Origin: Diphasiastrum complanatum
Lineage: Eukaryota; Streptophyta; Lycopodiopsida; Lycopodiales; Lycopodiaceae
Assembly (NCBI GenBank): GCA_029204225.1
Contig: CM055109.1
Coordinates: 5,649,053-5,713,052, forward strand
Direction: 5' to 3'
Length of the DNA: 64,000 nucleotides
Shown here: positions 45,981 through 58,031 of the stretch, piece by piece
Layout of the letters: the number at the start of each line of letters is the position of its first letter
How positions within the stretch are numbered: the stretch's first letter is position 1
Notes under the pieces: model-generated
What the model saw: only the letters and a program-made list of their open reading frames with translations
What the model was told of the DNA's origin: nothing
Database searches by the model: none
Translations under genes and position numbers: made by a program

Positions 45981-46383
45981 TGTGAAAATTGTCAACATTT
46001 CCTAGCTAGTTTGAGGCCTAAATTGGCAATTTTTGTACATAGTTTTGGATCTAACCTTTCACACATGTGAAAGAGCCTAGATACTTTTATTTTAGTATAT
46101 ATTTCATTTTGAAGAAGTCTCAAACTTCAGGACCTTTGAAATGACACCAAAATCATGTTATTTGGACATATAGGCCAAAATTGGCTATTTTAGGTTACTA
46201 GTGCCCTAAAATTGGGTCCTAAGTTCTAGAGAGAGGAGAGAGAGTCATCTCTCTCACCTATATTAGGCTGAAATTTGTGTAGAACAGGTTGGAGAAACTT
46301 ATTGTATTGTTGAGAGAGATCAATAGATCATTGTCACAGTTTCTTCCTCCATTGAGAGCATTGCTTTGTGTATTGTCTTCAAA
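45981..46383 (+). repeat. Truncated LTR of the element D family
   Basis: It starts TGTGAAAATTGTCAACATTT and follows the D LTR for about its first 400 bases (GAGAGAGGAGAGAGAGTCATC, TTTCTTCCTCCATTGAGAGC), then stops at CTTCAAA. It is clearly older than the D LTRs. The G-box palindrome of D appears as TTCACACATGTGAA, as expected for CpG decay. Confidence 0.85.
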
Positions 46384-46785
46384 CCCTCTTCAACTTAACT
46401 TGCTAGTTTTATAGCACTACTTTGCTCCAACCTAAGAATGATCTCCATCATGATAATAGATCTCTTTTCAAGTGTTCTAATATCTACAATATGAAGTACA
46501 ACATAATTGATATAGATAATAGTGCCCATATAGGATGCTTCACTATTTCTTACATCAATTTTACATAGAATGGTGAACAAGATACATGTAAAAGAACATA
46601 GAATAATAATGAAAGGATTCCTCCATGTATCCACCTTTTAATTCTCTGTAAAACAGCAGCAAACAAGTTGTAAGTGAAAGTAAGCAACAAGTGTTTGCAT
46701 GCCTCCTCCACATTCCACTATGCCCATAGTGAATGCACCATGTATCTCCATGAATGAACCTCCATCTCTGTCCTAATGCACCTAG
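46384..46785. other. Unassigned spacer
   Basis: No clear gene. On the minus strand at about 46384-46420 the text AIKLAS, a stop, then VEEG resembles the extreme C-terminus of the D polyprotein (MLKLASNVEEG), so a scrap of pol may be present. Confidence 0.35.
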
Positions 46786-47672
46786 CACTCACTTTTCTCT
46801 CAACAAATGATGAATAAGGAGATCTCAGAAGATCTAGGACCCTAAAACATTTCTATCTTGAACCTGGCTGGTTTCCAAGCATAGAATGGAAGATTGAAAC
46901 ACATGCAACACTTTGCACACACTAAGAATGGATTACAAACTCAAACCAACCTGAACACACTCTTGCTTAAGCTCTCAAACTTTCTAGCAAGTGACCAAAT
47001 CAAGTTATGATGTGAAGAGTTACTTGCATTCTTAGAAAATACACAAGACTAGGCTACCAAGAATACCTAGAATTGAACAAACTTGATCAACATATGATCA
47101 ACACACTAAGATATTGATTCAACCTGTAAAACCAAATGTAAACCACACTTCTAAAAGTTTATAAACTCCAAAAAGTGATAAATACAAGCTTTAGAGGTGA
47201 ATGAAAGAGCACACTTAGTGAATCACAAGACTAGCTTCACTAGCTTGTCAAATCTTGGTGTTTAGATGTAGATCTAAGATCACTTTACATGAGAATGTTC
47301 CTCAACCTGTTAAGAACCTGAAAACACATTTGCATAATGGTTAAAACCTTCGAGCAAATGCTCCAATCAAATTACATTAGGAGAGTTACTTACATGCTCA
47401 ACAAAGTACACCAAAATTTATGCAAAAGATTGTTGACAATCTGTTCACCCAAAAGGGGATCTTTCATCCAAGTGGGAGCTTTGCTCAGCCTTTTGGAGAA
47501 ATACAAAATCACTCAAAGAGTATTTGTCATCCACTTAAGGAGAAGGTTCATCCACTTAAGGAAAGTGTTCATCCACAAAGGAGAGTGTTCATCCACAGAA
47601 GTGGAGATTGTCAACAATACATTGAACATAACATTGTTAGTATTGAATATGCACAAGCCTCACAATCAACAA
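46786..47672 (-). repeat. Antisense copy of the element D leader
   Basis: The reverse complement matches D 12700-13622 almost end to end, from the bases just before the Gag start to the stretch CAAGCCTCACAATC. The block of CATCCACTTAAGGAG-type units has more copies than in D. No LTR or gag remains attached on the expected sides. Confidence 0.85.
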
Positions 47673-49440
47673 CCACCATTTAATCCAATGTCGTATCCTA
47701 ACTACACACGCACCCTCCCCGACATTGGCCCTTGGGAGTAGTTACTTCTTGCAGCCCAAAAAGCAGTATGGTTGGTGAATGAGCTCCAATACAATCTGTT
47801 CGACATTCTAAAGGTACATTATACTATGCAGCAATTCGACGATGGTGCTATGGCGGACCTTCAGGAAGAAAAAGCAAGGTTGGAGGGGGAAAACAAACAA
47901 TAGCAACTATATATCCAGAACCTCACAAATTACAATCAACAATAGCAGTAGATGCTACTCCACCTCCAGAACCAGCTCCAACTGAAGGTATCCAACATGC
48001 AACAAACCATCAATACCCTCAAAGCCGAAAAGGATGAGGCTGTAGCAGATTCACAAGCAGCATGTTCCGCTATGAAGGAACAGTTGGAAATGGTGGACTT
48101 CAACGACTTCGCACCACTAGCTATTTCTGAGGGAATTGCCATTCAAGTGGTGGCCTATCAAACGCTGGCCCAAAAGCTGAAAGCCACGATGGAGCAACAC
48201 TCAAAATTACAAAATCATACATTGCTTACGTCGAGGCCTTAAACCAGCACATAGCCACCCTACAAGAACGCTTAAAGGCTGTTGTCCAGTCGACACCGTC
48301 GGTTCATGCAGAGCACGCCCAATTCCATGATTCAGGGCAACACTTTGATGAATCAGATAATGGAGATGGAGCAGGATTCCAACAACCTTCTCCTGCAACT
48401 CAAGAATCCGCATTTCAAGGCCAACCCTTGGGACAAGGAGCTCAAACACCAACCAATCTGTCAGGCTCTAGGGGTACCAGCTCCCAACATTATACTTTCC
48501 CTTCCACTGCTTCTAACCCTCTCGCCACCACTAACCCCACCTTCATTCCACGACAATTTTCTCCTGAGTCACAACGAATTGCAGAAGCTAACCCCTCGCC
48601 TCCTCTCTCTTCTGAACCCGATCCACAAACTCAACATGAGATTGCCTCTGAAGCACCAACCATCCGGCACAAAATCATGCCCATAGAACCAAGCAAGTAG
48701 TTGCGTGCCTCTCAGGAGTTTGCAAAGAAGTATCCAACAACGAAAGAGTGAGGTGGCTATATACTGCCAGAATTGGACCAGTTTCAGACACATAAAGCAG
48801 CAGTCAAACTCCTGGATCCACAACCTCTCTGGTGTCATCAGCTCTTCTTGCAAAGTAAGACCTCAATGGCATGGTATCTCGAAACTCCCTCCTACATGCG
48901 CACAAATCCTTATTACTATCTAGTAGTGAGGCAAGAACCGTTTCCTGCCACCAAGGTCAAGAACAGAATCTTTTGGCCTAAGCTCACAAGTGTGGATACC
49001 GACAGCTTAGCCGAAGACATGGTCACCAACTGTCGAGTATTCTACCAGAAGCACCATGGCAATCCTGATCGTGACGTCAGATATTTTGTGGATAATTGCG
49101 ATCTGGTGGCATTTTTGGCAGAACTCAGAGGTTTTTGGGACTGAGGGTTACCCCCAATCGCCCTTGACGACCATATCAATGTTGCAAGTCTCTATTATCG
49201 CGCTGCACTCACTTCCACCCTGCATGTTGATATGGTGGAGCTATGAAAAACCCGTAACTTTCTCCAGGGTATGCTCCATTATTACAAACCCATGCCCTTC
49301 CTGGACAAATTACGACTGCAAATGATGGAGGGCATCGGCATGACAGTCTACCACTCTCGACAGCAACAATCAAGCCTCCAAGAAGCACAAAAGATCCAGG
49401 ACGAAAAGGCGTCGATTGGTGTGGGACCACCAATCCAATA
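47673..49440 (+). pseudogene. Unrecognised ORF upstream of a gypsy polypurine tract (element K)
   Basis: The pieces read as one protein of roughly 550-590 residues with stops and frameshifts. It has a coiled-coil-like N-terminal part (QLKVSNMQQTINTLKAEKDE), a Pro/Ser/Thr/Gln-rich middle (48380-48690) and a C-terminal folded-looking part. That part includes WYLETPSYMRTNPYYYLVVR, RNRIFWP-like text, DNCDLVAFLAELRGFWD, then DHINVASLYYRAAL and MLHYYKPMPFLDKLRLQMME. The stop TAA at 49438-49440 touches the polypurine tract and the LTR follows. I recognise no Gag, protease, RT, integrase or envelope domain. It may be an extra 3' ORF of a gypsy family whose pol is seen in J, or an unusual Gag of a non-autonomous element. 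Confidence 0.5.
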
Positions 49441-49450
49441 AGGAGGGGGA
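49441..49450 (+). other. Polypurine tract of element K
   Basis: AGGAGGGGGA lies three bases before the TGTTAGC start of an LTR that has a second copy at 62649-63451. Confidence 0.75.
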
Positions 49451-49453
49451 TAA

Positions 49454-50080
49454 TGTTAGCAACTGTGCTTACACAGAGAAGATAAAAAAAAAAAGAAATA
49501 AAACTCCATGACATGTGTTTTGTAAGACCACGTATGAGTATTTGTCAATAAACTTCAGCCATGGCATGTGTTTTGTAAGTCCATGAGTAGGAGCTTAAAT
49601 AATAATAAAATAGCTTAAACTTAGATTTAGAACTTAGACTTAGGAAACTTAATATTAGAAATATTTTATCTCAAGTTTTCCTAAGTTAAAAAATTTGAAG
49701 TTCTAAATCCTAAGTTAGAAGTTCTAGAAAGGCTAGAAACAGATTAGTCCCATAAGTTAGTAGACACTTATGGAAGACCCTCCTAGCCATAAAAGGAGAG
49801 GTATTTGCATTGTAAACAACACTTTGTGATTAAGGCAAAATTACTATTGTGATTATCTTGCATTTCATTGTGTTCCCATTTGAAGGTGCATAGCTTGAGG
49901 GCAGGTGCTCGGGCCTCCTCTTGCCTCCTTTCGTTGGCCTTTAATTGTGGCATGGTTTTAAGTGTTTATTGCTTAGTTTAGCCGCAATTACTATTATCTC
50001 TCTTTGGGTGTTACGTAGGATTTAGTAATCTTGCTAGTTGGGTTTGCCTTAGCAAGGAATTTTATTGTTGTCATTACAAG
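49454..50080 (+). repeat. 3' LTR of element K, right end missing
   Basis: It starts TGTTAGCAACTGTGC and follows the inverted copy at 63451-62649 for about 620 bases (for example CCATGGCATGTGTTTTGTAA and GCAATTACTATTATCTCTCTTT), then diverges near 50070-50080, where LTR L begins. The J copy is 803 bp, so the last quarter is lost here. Confidence 0.85.
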
Positions 50081-50383
50081 CATACACTAGTGAGAGCCCA
50101 GCAGGTATACTTATACCCTCCAAGGCCCATGCAATACTAGTAGTGCACTCTGACACCTCACTGGACACCTCTGTAGCCTATCTGGCCATGTCATCCAGTT
50201 TTCTAATGACTCACTGATAGACCCATACCAACTCCACCACCATGTGTTTAGGCCTACAATCATTAATTATGACCATGTACACATAAGGGCCCAATTCCCT
50301 TATAGTCACAATTAACTTACGGGTTGTTGGTCTACTGGTCCCTAGCGTGGACACGCTACCCAAGACCAGTCATGGGCATGACA
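50081..50383 (-). repeat. Partial 3' LTR of gypsy element L
   Basis: On the minus strand, AAAGGGGGAAGAA (polypurine tract, about 50396-50384) is followed by TGTCATGCCCATGAC, the likely LTR start. About 300 bases remain before LTR K cuts it off. No second copy was found, so the call rests on position and the TG start after the tract. Confidence 0.55.
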
Positions 50384-50459
50384 TTCTTCCCCCTTTATTC
50401 AAGTTCTGTCCTCAGAATTTAAAATTGAAAAAGTTCATTCTTAAGCTTCCTTCATGTTT

Positions 50460-52672
50460 CCAAGAATCATCATCGTCTGTACATCCCCTCCATCAAACCA
50501 GATGCTCGATAACTATACGATTTCTCAATCGTTTAGTTCATGTATCCAAGATCTTTTCGGGTTCAAGACGAGATACACCCAATGATTCATCCAACAGGTC
50601 CAACTGATCTCCATATCCAAGATGCTCTCCTTCGCGAAGACTCTTTTTGAGATGAGTAACGTGAAATACGGGATGCACTTGCGATCCTTCCGGGAGTTCG
50701 AATTGGTAAGCTAAGGATCCGATCTTTTTCAAGATCTTAAACGGTCCTCTATATCTAGGGGACAACTTATAATGCTTGCCAGTATGCATTACACTTGAAT
50801 CATTCGGGATTCTCAAATATACCTAGTCTCCCACTTGGAAGTCTCTCGATGATCTTTTTAGATTTGCATAATGTTTGTCCCTATCCTGGGCACTCTGGAC
50901 ATTTTCACGTGCAATTCGTAGCATTTCCTGCATATAATGTAGAAAATCTGCTACTTTCTGAAACTTGATCGTCCGAGTCTCAACCGCAATGGGTGACCTA
51001 GGCTCAAAACCGTACGCAAGTATAAACGGGCTATAACCGATAGCCGAATACTTACTACTATTATAGGCAAACTCGATCAATGGAAGGTACCTTTCTCAAT
51101 CAGATTGTCGTCTGGAAACATATGCTCGAAGCATTTGTTCCATCGTCTGATTTGTTATTTCCGTTTGTCCATCCGTCTTAGGATGATCAGAAGAACCCAA
51201 GCTCAGTGTTGTCTCTAGTTTAGCAAATACGGCTAACCAAAAGTGACCGGTGAACTTCGGATCGCGATCGCTCACAATATCGCTTGGTAATCCATAAAGC
51301 CTAAACAGACGCTCTACAAATATCTGAGCTAAATTAGAAGCCTTCACGGTGGTCTTTTTGGAATAAACGTAGCCAATTTGGTAAGACGGTTGACCACAAC
51401 CCAAATTGCATCATGTTGTTTATTCGTCCACGGTAACCCAGCCACGAAATCTATGGAAATACTATCCCATCTCTTATCATGGATATCCAGTGGATGCAAC
51501 AAACCGCCTGCCTTATGGCATTCAGCTTTATTCAACTGGCATTGGTCACACTTGACCACATAAGATTCTACAAAGGGCTTGAGTTTTGGCCAATAAAAAT
51601 CCCTTTGTACTAAATCCAATGCATGATGTATGTCGGGATGTCCTGGCATGGTGAGTCATGACATTCATAAAGAATTTTATTCTTAACAACATCCACATCA
51701 GGCACACAAACCTTCCCTTTCCTGAACAAAAGTCCATTATGGATAGAGAAGTCATCAATACCCTTTATATCCTTCCCTCCAGACTGATCACCATGATCAT
51801 CAGTCCCGCTTGATGAAACTACTAGAACCCTATTCCAGATTGGTCCAAAATATGGGTCTTTCTCATAAAGACCTCTCAAGGAGAGATAAAAGTCTGTACT
51901 GATCTCAGTGAAGGAAAGTTTGTTCACTTCACCAATTCGACTAAGTGCATCAGCCACCTAATTAGATGAGCCCCTGATATACTGCACTCAAAAGTCAAAT
52001 TCTTGCATGAGTTCTGCCCATCTGGCCTTATGACCTCGCAAATCATTCTGATTACAGAAATACTTTAAAGGCTAATTCTCCGTATTAACCACGAGTTTAT
52101 TACCGTACAGGTAATGCCTCCATGATTTCAAAGCATGGATCATAACAAAAAGCTCTTTTTCCTGAGTGGTGTACCTAACTTGTGCATCGGTTAGTTTCTT
52201 ACTTTCAAAGGCAACGGACTGACCCTCCTGTAAGAGAACAGCTCCAATAGCCGTATCACTTGTGTCAGTGTTAATGACGAATGACAAATCTGGATCCGCT
52301 ATTCTCAAAACTGGAGCTAAGGCAATTAGAAGCTTGAGTTTGCAAAAACTCTCATCTAATTTCTCATTCCATCTAATAGGAGGACTTGGCCTACCTTTGC
52401 GGCTTTTCATTCCTTTCAACATATCATTGAGAGGTGCAGCAATCTTCAAGTACTGCTCTACAAATCTGCGAAAAAACACAGTGAAACCTAAGAATGACTT
52501 AAGTTCACGCACCATTTTAGGAATTGGCCATTCCACTACCATGCTAGCAAAGGTGACAAATGACTCGAATTCAGCCCTTATATAGCGAAATTTAGAGTGC
52601 ATATTAGGTGAAATCCACTTTCCCTTGCTCAGTTCCACCCAAATTTTGGCAGGCACCTTCTTCACAAAATTC
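50460..52672 (-). pseudogene. Ty3/gypsy chromovirus-like element L pol (3' part)
   Basis: On the minus strand the order is the end of RT (LKSFLGFTVFFRRFVEQY near 52500), then RNase H (FVINTDTSDTAIGAVLLQ, then YTTQEKELFVMIHALKSW, near 52280-52100). An HHCC zinc domain follows (HPDIHHALDLVQRDFYWPKL, CDQCQ). The integrase core has SIDFVAGLPW, SDRDPKF and DGQTEITN, so the DDE residues are kept. A GPF/Y-type domain follows (YRGPFKILKKIGSLAYQF). A chromodomain-like tail comes last (RLEPEKILDT, then RNRIVIEHLV). Frameshifts and stops break it into at least six parts, and the RT palm with its YLDD is missing, so it is dead. The chromodomain suggests a chromovirus clade. Confidence 0.88.
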
Positions 52673-53385
52673 TAAGACCTCAGGGAAGTCTGCAAGAGTT
52701 CAGAAGGTGATTTGACTGCTATGCAAAGGTTCTGCGAGGGTTCAACTCTCGCAGGAAGTGCTCTCTCGCACAACTTGTTCATGTGATTGGATTTTCAACA
52801 TCAGACCATGTAGGCAGGCTAAATTCATTGTTTTGATTCTATTTAGACACCTTGCAAGGGTTGATAAGTTGATCTTGATGCTCTACGAGGGTTCTGAAAA
52901 TTCAGCTTTTGGGAACCCTCGCACACACTAGAAAATGGTGATCTCTTGTAGAGATTTTCATGGATGCATTTGGGCTAGATCTAGTGACTGTCCAAGTTTC
53001 AAGAGCTATCTCCCAGGGGATCTTCAAAAATCATGAAAAAAGTGCTCTTTTAGAGTGTTTTTCTAACGAGATCTCGAGATTTTATGATTTTTAACTTTTG
53101 TAAACTGGTAATCAGCTTCATCCAGGCTTGATCTAGCTGTTGGTAGTTCTTTGGAAGTTTTGATGGATACTTGGTAACAGATCCCTCAGTCAATCTGATG
53201 ATCTGCTTCCTTCTTGATCCTATCTAGATCTGGACCCTTCTTGGATTTTGACGGATTTTCCCGATCTTGCCAGATCTGGCTGAATCTTGATGGATCTAGA
53301 TTGATTTGGCTTGATCTTCTTAGATCTAGTAGTGATGGCTTAGCAGATTTGCTTTTCGTAACGTGCCCCCACCAACCTGGATCTA
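52673..53385. other. Spacer between gypsy elements L and I
   Basis: No coding text is recognised. GAGGGTT-type words recur (CTGCGAGGGTT 52732, CTACGAGGGTT, AACCCTCGCA), and CTGCGAG/CTCGCAG at 52732-52754 can form a small stem. It may be the 3' flank or LTR of element I. Confidence 0.4.
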
Positions 53386-56300
53386 TCTCATTGTGGTGGC
53401 CAATAATTGTGCAACCGGCTACCATTGATGGGTGTATTGAATGGTGTCCCATCTAACTTTTCTAAATTCATGGCTCCATGATTAAGAATTTCCTTGATCC
53501 GATAGGGACCTTCACCTGTGAATTTTAATTTTCCTTTGATCGCCTTGGTTTTATACATCAAGACCAGATCTCCGGAATGAAGATCCTTCTTTTGTAACCT
53601 GCAATTATGCCATGCTTTGCATCTTTCCTTTTTAGCTGCAAGTGCATGCACAACTAGTAAGCGTGTTTCACAGAGTTTATGCAGAGCTTCGTGGCGTAGC
53701 TATAGAGATTTGGACTCACTAAGACGTTGCGTGGTGGCAATCCTTAATGAAGGAACTAAAAACTCTACCAGCATCACAGCATCCTGACCATATACCAATT
53801 GGAAGGGTGTTTGATTAGTGCTTCCTTTATATGCTGTCCTGAATGCCCACAGTGCAGCATGAAACTTATGTTCCCAATCTGATCTACTAGCTTCAACTGT
53901 TTTCGTGAGCACGCTACACAGGATCTTATTGGATGATTCTGCTTGCCCATTACCACGAGGATAATAAGGCATACTGGTTCTGTGGATCACGAAGAATTCT
54001 TCCAACAGAACCTTGATGGTCTCATTGATGAAATGGCTTCCGCGATCGCTGAGTAGCTCTACTGTGCATCTGAAGCATACAATGATATTTTCATAAAGGA
54101 ACTTGGCAGTGGTCCTAGCATCAGCTACTCTTACTGCCTTGGCTTCGACCCATTTGGTGAGGTAGTCTGTGGCTACGATTACGTATCGAGTCTGGGAACT
54201 CCTTGCCGCAGGGTGAATTAGATCGATGTGATCCAATCCCCACTTTTCAAATGGCGCTTGGGCTAAGACCGGGTGCAGTAGGTCATAATTGGCCTTCTCG
54301 CCCTTTGGCACACATCACACTTTTTTAAGTATTCCTCTGTATCCTTATGAATCATTGGCCACCAACATCCTGATTGTAGGATCTTGCGAACTGTAATGTT
54401 GGATGCAAAATGGCCCCCACCCATGCCTTCATGTGAAAGCGAAATGATATGAGTGGCCTCATGAGGAAGAATACACCACCGAAGAATTCCGTCTGGTCCT
54501 CTTCAGTATAACTGGCCGGCAATCAGCTGATAAGGTCTAGCCTTCAAGATCAATTTCCGCTGTTCCGCCTTTGGTAGTGATTTGTCTAGTTGGCCCCACA
54601 TTAGATATTCAACAATGTCAGCAGCCCATTATGGTACTGTGTCCACGTAAAATAAGGTAGCATCTGCCAGCTCATCGTTGGGTTGGGTTGCAATCTCCTT
54701 TCGCTTGATTCGTGATACATGATCTGCCATGTAATGTTGTTTTCCCTTGCGAACTACTATCCAAAAATCAAATTCCAACAACAGAAGTAGCCATCTGATG
54801 ATTCTCCCAGTGTTGCAAGTTTTATTAACAAGATAGATCAAGGGTTGATGGTCCGTATAAAAAGCAAAATGTGTGGCCATCAGGTAATGTCAAAATTTCT
54901 TAACTGCATAAATCATTGTGCTTCCCGTTCTGTGTTGAATAATTCATTTTGGTATCACTGATCTATGAGCTTGCAAATCGGATTGGAAAATTCTTTTTGT
55001 GTTTACTTGGCTGGGTTAAGACTGCATACTTTGATGCATCTGTATGCACGTGAAACTCAATGGACCAATCAGGCGGACGTAAGATTGGTGTTGAAACCAA
55101 TGCATCCTTAAGCTTCTGGAAGACCTTTAGGGCTTCCTTGTTCCAATGTGGATCCGTTATGAGTTTGTAAATTGGTTGGACTAACTCCACAAAATCAAGA
55201 ATGAAGATCCTATAATAGTTAGCATGACCCATGAAGATATAGACTTCGCGGATAGTCCCCGATGGTGGTAGATCAACAATGATCTTGATCTTTGATAGAT
55301 CTATGGCGATCCCGTGTCTTGACACTATATGGCCGAGAATCAAGCCATGTGTTACCCAGAATTGACATTTTTCTGGATTCAGGGAGATCTGGTAGTCTCG
55401 GCATTTTTGTAACACCTTTTCCAAGTTGGATAAGTGTTCTGGGTCTGGTCCATGCATGCACAGATTGTCCAAGAAAATTTTCAAAATTTTTTGTAGGTAA
55501 TCTTTGAATACCGCCTGCATGACTCGCTGGAAGGTACTTGGGGCATTGCAAACTCTAAATGGCATCACTTTATAGGCATAGGTTTCCCATTTCGTGGCAA
55601 ATACTATCTTCTGCTGGTCCTGGGGGACTTTCTTCACCTGGTTGTAGCCGCTGAAGCCGTCTAGAAAATTGTAGGCATCGGCGTCGGCTACTCTGTCAAG
55701 GATACTTTCCATGAATGGTAAAGAAAGATGATCTTTTTTGGTGACTGCATTAAGCGCCTTCGAATTCACACAAATCCGTATTTTGTCGTTCTTTTTGGGT
55801 ACTATAACTATCGGTGACACCCATTCCGTGTGCTCAATTTCATAGATGAATCCATCAGCTTCTGCAACTCCTGCTTGATCAGCTTAGTATAATTTGGGTT
55901 GCAGCGGTAATAACGGCTTACCTTGGGGACTACTCTGTCCACCAAGGGTATGGTGTGTTGGACTACTATTGGTGGAATGCCCTTCAGGTCACTATAACTC
56001 CAGGCAAAATAGTCTTTATATTCCACCAACAACGATCGTAGTCTCTTGAACTGTGTGGGTGTAAACTGCTCTCCCACATGCACTATCTTTTCTTCTGCAC
56101 CTGGCTCGGCAAGATTCATTGGCTGTGTTTGCATAGGTCCCTCAAAGACTTGTTCTGTTGGTGTCTGACTTTGATCAGGTTCTCTTTGGGCTTGCGACAT
56201 CATATTTACCACATCGTCCAAGGTGTAGTTCTTGAAAGTCTCAGGCATCTCGTGAACTGGCGCTCATCGAGAGTCCTCTTTCAGCATATTGATCTTAGCC

Positions 56301-57055
56301 TGACTGGTCATTTTTTGATTTTCTGTCACCTATGTAGAAGATGACGCTGTATTTGAGTCTATCTTGATTGAATTCAAGGAATCCAACACTTTCTTTTTAC
56401 CCTTTTTTGTCATTTTGGTGGATTCATCCTTGTTGTCTTTTATCGGGACTGTCGTGACATTCACCTCATGGTTGCGAATATCAACATCCACTGTAGCTAT
56501 TCCCTCTTTGGGTAGATCACTCCATCGGATCACCTAGTTGTAGCGTTGCTTCAACTGATTCTTCTTATTCACAGGTGCCTTGGGTGGATTGGTCCTTGAG
56601 ACTTTTGCCATAGTAGACTTTTGTGGTGGTTGAGCTGGTACTTTCTTGGTTCCGTAACGATCTCGGTCCATGTGATGTAGGACCTGTTCATCAGTAAGCT
56701 CAATCTCCTTATTATAAGTTAGAGCATCTTGCCAAGAGACTAGATCATCATCCACTGGGTTCTCAATAGGCTCCGCTGATAGCCATGCTACATTTATCAT
56801 ATTCACCCCAAATGTAATTGGTGTGTCCATGGTGTAACATTTGGGTGAAGATGTACTAGGTTCGGGATCTGATTCATATTGACATGACTGGCAGTCAATA
56901 GTTGCTAATGCATCTATCCATATCATGACATCCGTCTCTGAATCATAGTGACCTCCCTTGGCTGGCCTTGGACGATCAATTGTGTGATCTGTCGTGGATG
57001 ATCCGTCATCAGCTTTGGGTGCAATAGGTTTCACCGCCCATGTGGTTGGGCTTAA
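53386..57055 (-). pseudogene. Ty3/gypsy element I pol, decayed
   Basis: On the minus strand: the end of protease or its linker (57055-56330), with WIDALATIDCQSCQYES and NVAWLSAEP; a second linker part (56248-56000: TFKNYTLDDVV, VHVGEQFTPTQFKRLRSLL); then RT (55900-54970), with VPKKNDKIRICVNSKALN and the active site reading FLDN where FLDD is expected. RNase H follows (54880-54630: FYTDHQPLIYL), then the integrase zinc region (near 54480-54300). The integrase core (54300-53700) has GLDHID, LSDRGSHF and NGQAESSNK. A C-terminal KFTGEGPYRI domain ends near 53390. Gag, protease core and LTRs are not seen. The D-to-N change, frameshifts and stops make it inactive. Confidence 0.9.
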
Positions 57056-57639
57056 AATTTGCTTTGCATAGGAACACAGATCATGCTACACAGTAACACA
57101 CACTGACTCCTCCTCAAATCTCACAAGTCTTGATGGTCTTCAATAGGTGCTGGGCACTTAGTGGGTCCCATCACTAAAGCACTATTGGCTAAGCTTACCA
57201 AGTGGGCCCCACCATAGTACACTGTACATGTAGAGCAATAAGTGCGAGGGCATTAGCTTCCTGCGTGTATAAGCCCAACCCAATGAGCACGCAATTTGGT
57301 TTTGTAGAACTTGTAGAATTAAAAATAAGTGACTAGGGGCCTAAAACTCTAAAAATGACATTAGAGGCCCTAAGTCAAGTTGTCAATAAAAAAGCTAAAA
57401 GGGCACAAATTAGAACTCACATGAATCATGTCAGTGCCCTTGTGCTTTCTTAAAGAACCATTAGATTCATTTTGTGTTAGTTTAGGAGGCTTGGATTAGG
57501 ATCCTTGCCATTGTAATTAACCAATAGGAGAAAGGGACAAAGGCCTTCCTTATCCATAAAAACACACCCTTTGTACCATATTTCCATGTTCAATAGGAGG
57601 AGGAGATTATTCCCAAATGAGATTTGAACATCCTTGCTT

Positions 57640-57641
<2 letters not shown>
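57056..57641. other. Unassigned, probably part of LTR M
   Basis: No gene is recognised. Text such as TCCATAAAAACACACCC followed by a CT microsatellite and, at 58008, a gypsy LTR end suggests the U3/R region of an LTR that starts somewhere here. The left boundary is not visible. Confidence 0.4.

Positions 57642-57733
<92 letters not shown>
57642..57733. repeat. (CT)n microsatellite, about 92 bp
   Basis: This is a nearly perfect CT run of about 46 units. It creates long artificial SLSL and ERER frames. Confidence 0.97.
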
Positions 57734-57735
<2 letters not shown>

Positions 57736-58008
57736 ACATTTTTGCATTTTGTATTTGCTTTCCATTTGCTTCTTCTCTCTACTTGCATATTGTTAATGAT
57801 TTCTAAGAGAGTTGAGAGGATAGGATGTAAGCACCTCCCCCATTATAATCTATTCTTCCTTCTCATGCTTGTGGTTAAAGTAGGGTGGATAGTTAGATGT
57901 GGTTAATCTAGGTGTGGTTAGAGTAGGATTTGCAAGCTATCTTCGCAAGGGAGGCACTATTCCCTTGGGAATGAATCTATGCATGACAGGTGAACCAAGG
58001 CCGCTACA
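57734..58008 (+). repeat. 3' end of a gypsy LTR (element M)
   Basis: It ends CCGCTACA at 58008 and is followed directly by a gypsy primer-site-like sequence. The LTR start and the second LTR are not identified, so only the inner end is supported. Confidence 0.55.
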
Positions 58009-58031
58009 ATTTTTTGGCATCGATGTCAGGA
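58009..58031 (+). other. Gypsy primer-site region of element M
   Basis: ATTTTTTGGCATCGATGTCAGG follows the LTR end. It parallels TTTTGGCATCGTTGTCGG of H and TTGGCGCCATTGTCGC of J. Confidence 0.65.

Noticed and set aside
53186-53456. Overlapping frames of 80-90 residues on both strands
   Set aside because: They come from repeated GATCTNGATC-like words at the flank of element I, and neither shows a domain.
57477-57788. Long frames reading ERERER or SLSLSL
   Set aside because: They are translations of the (CT)n microsatellite and have no coding value.
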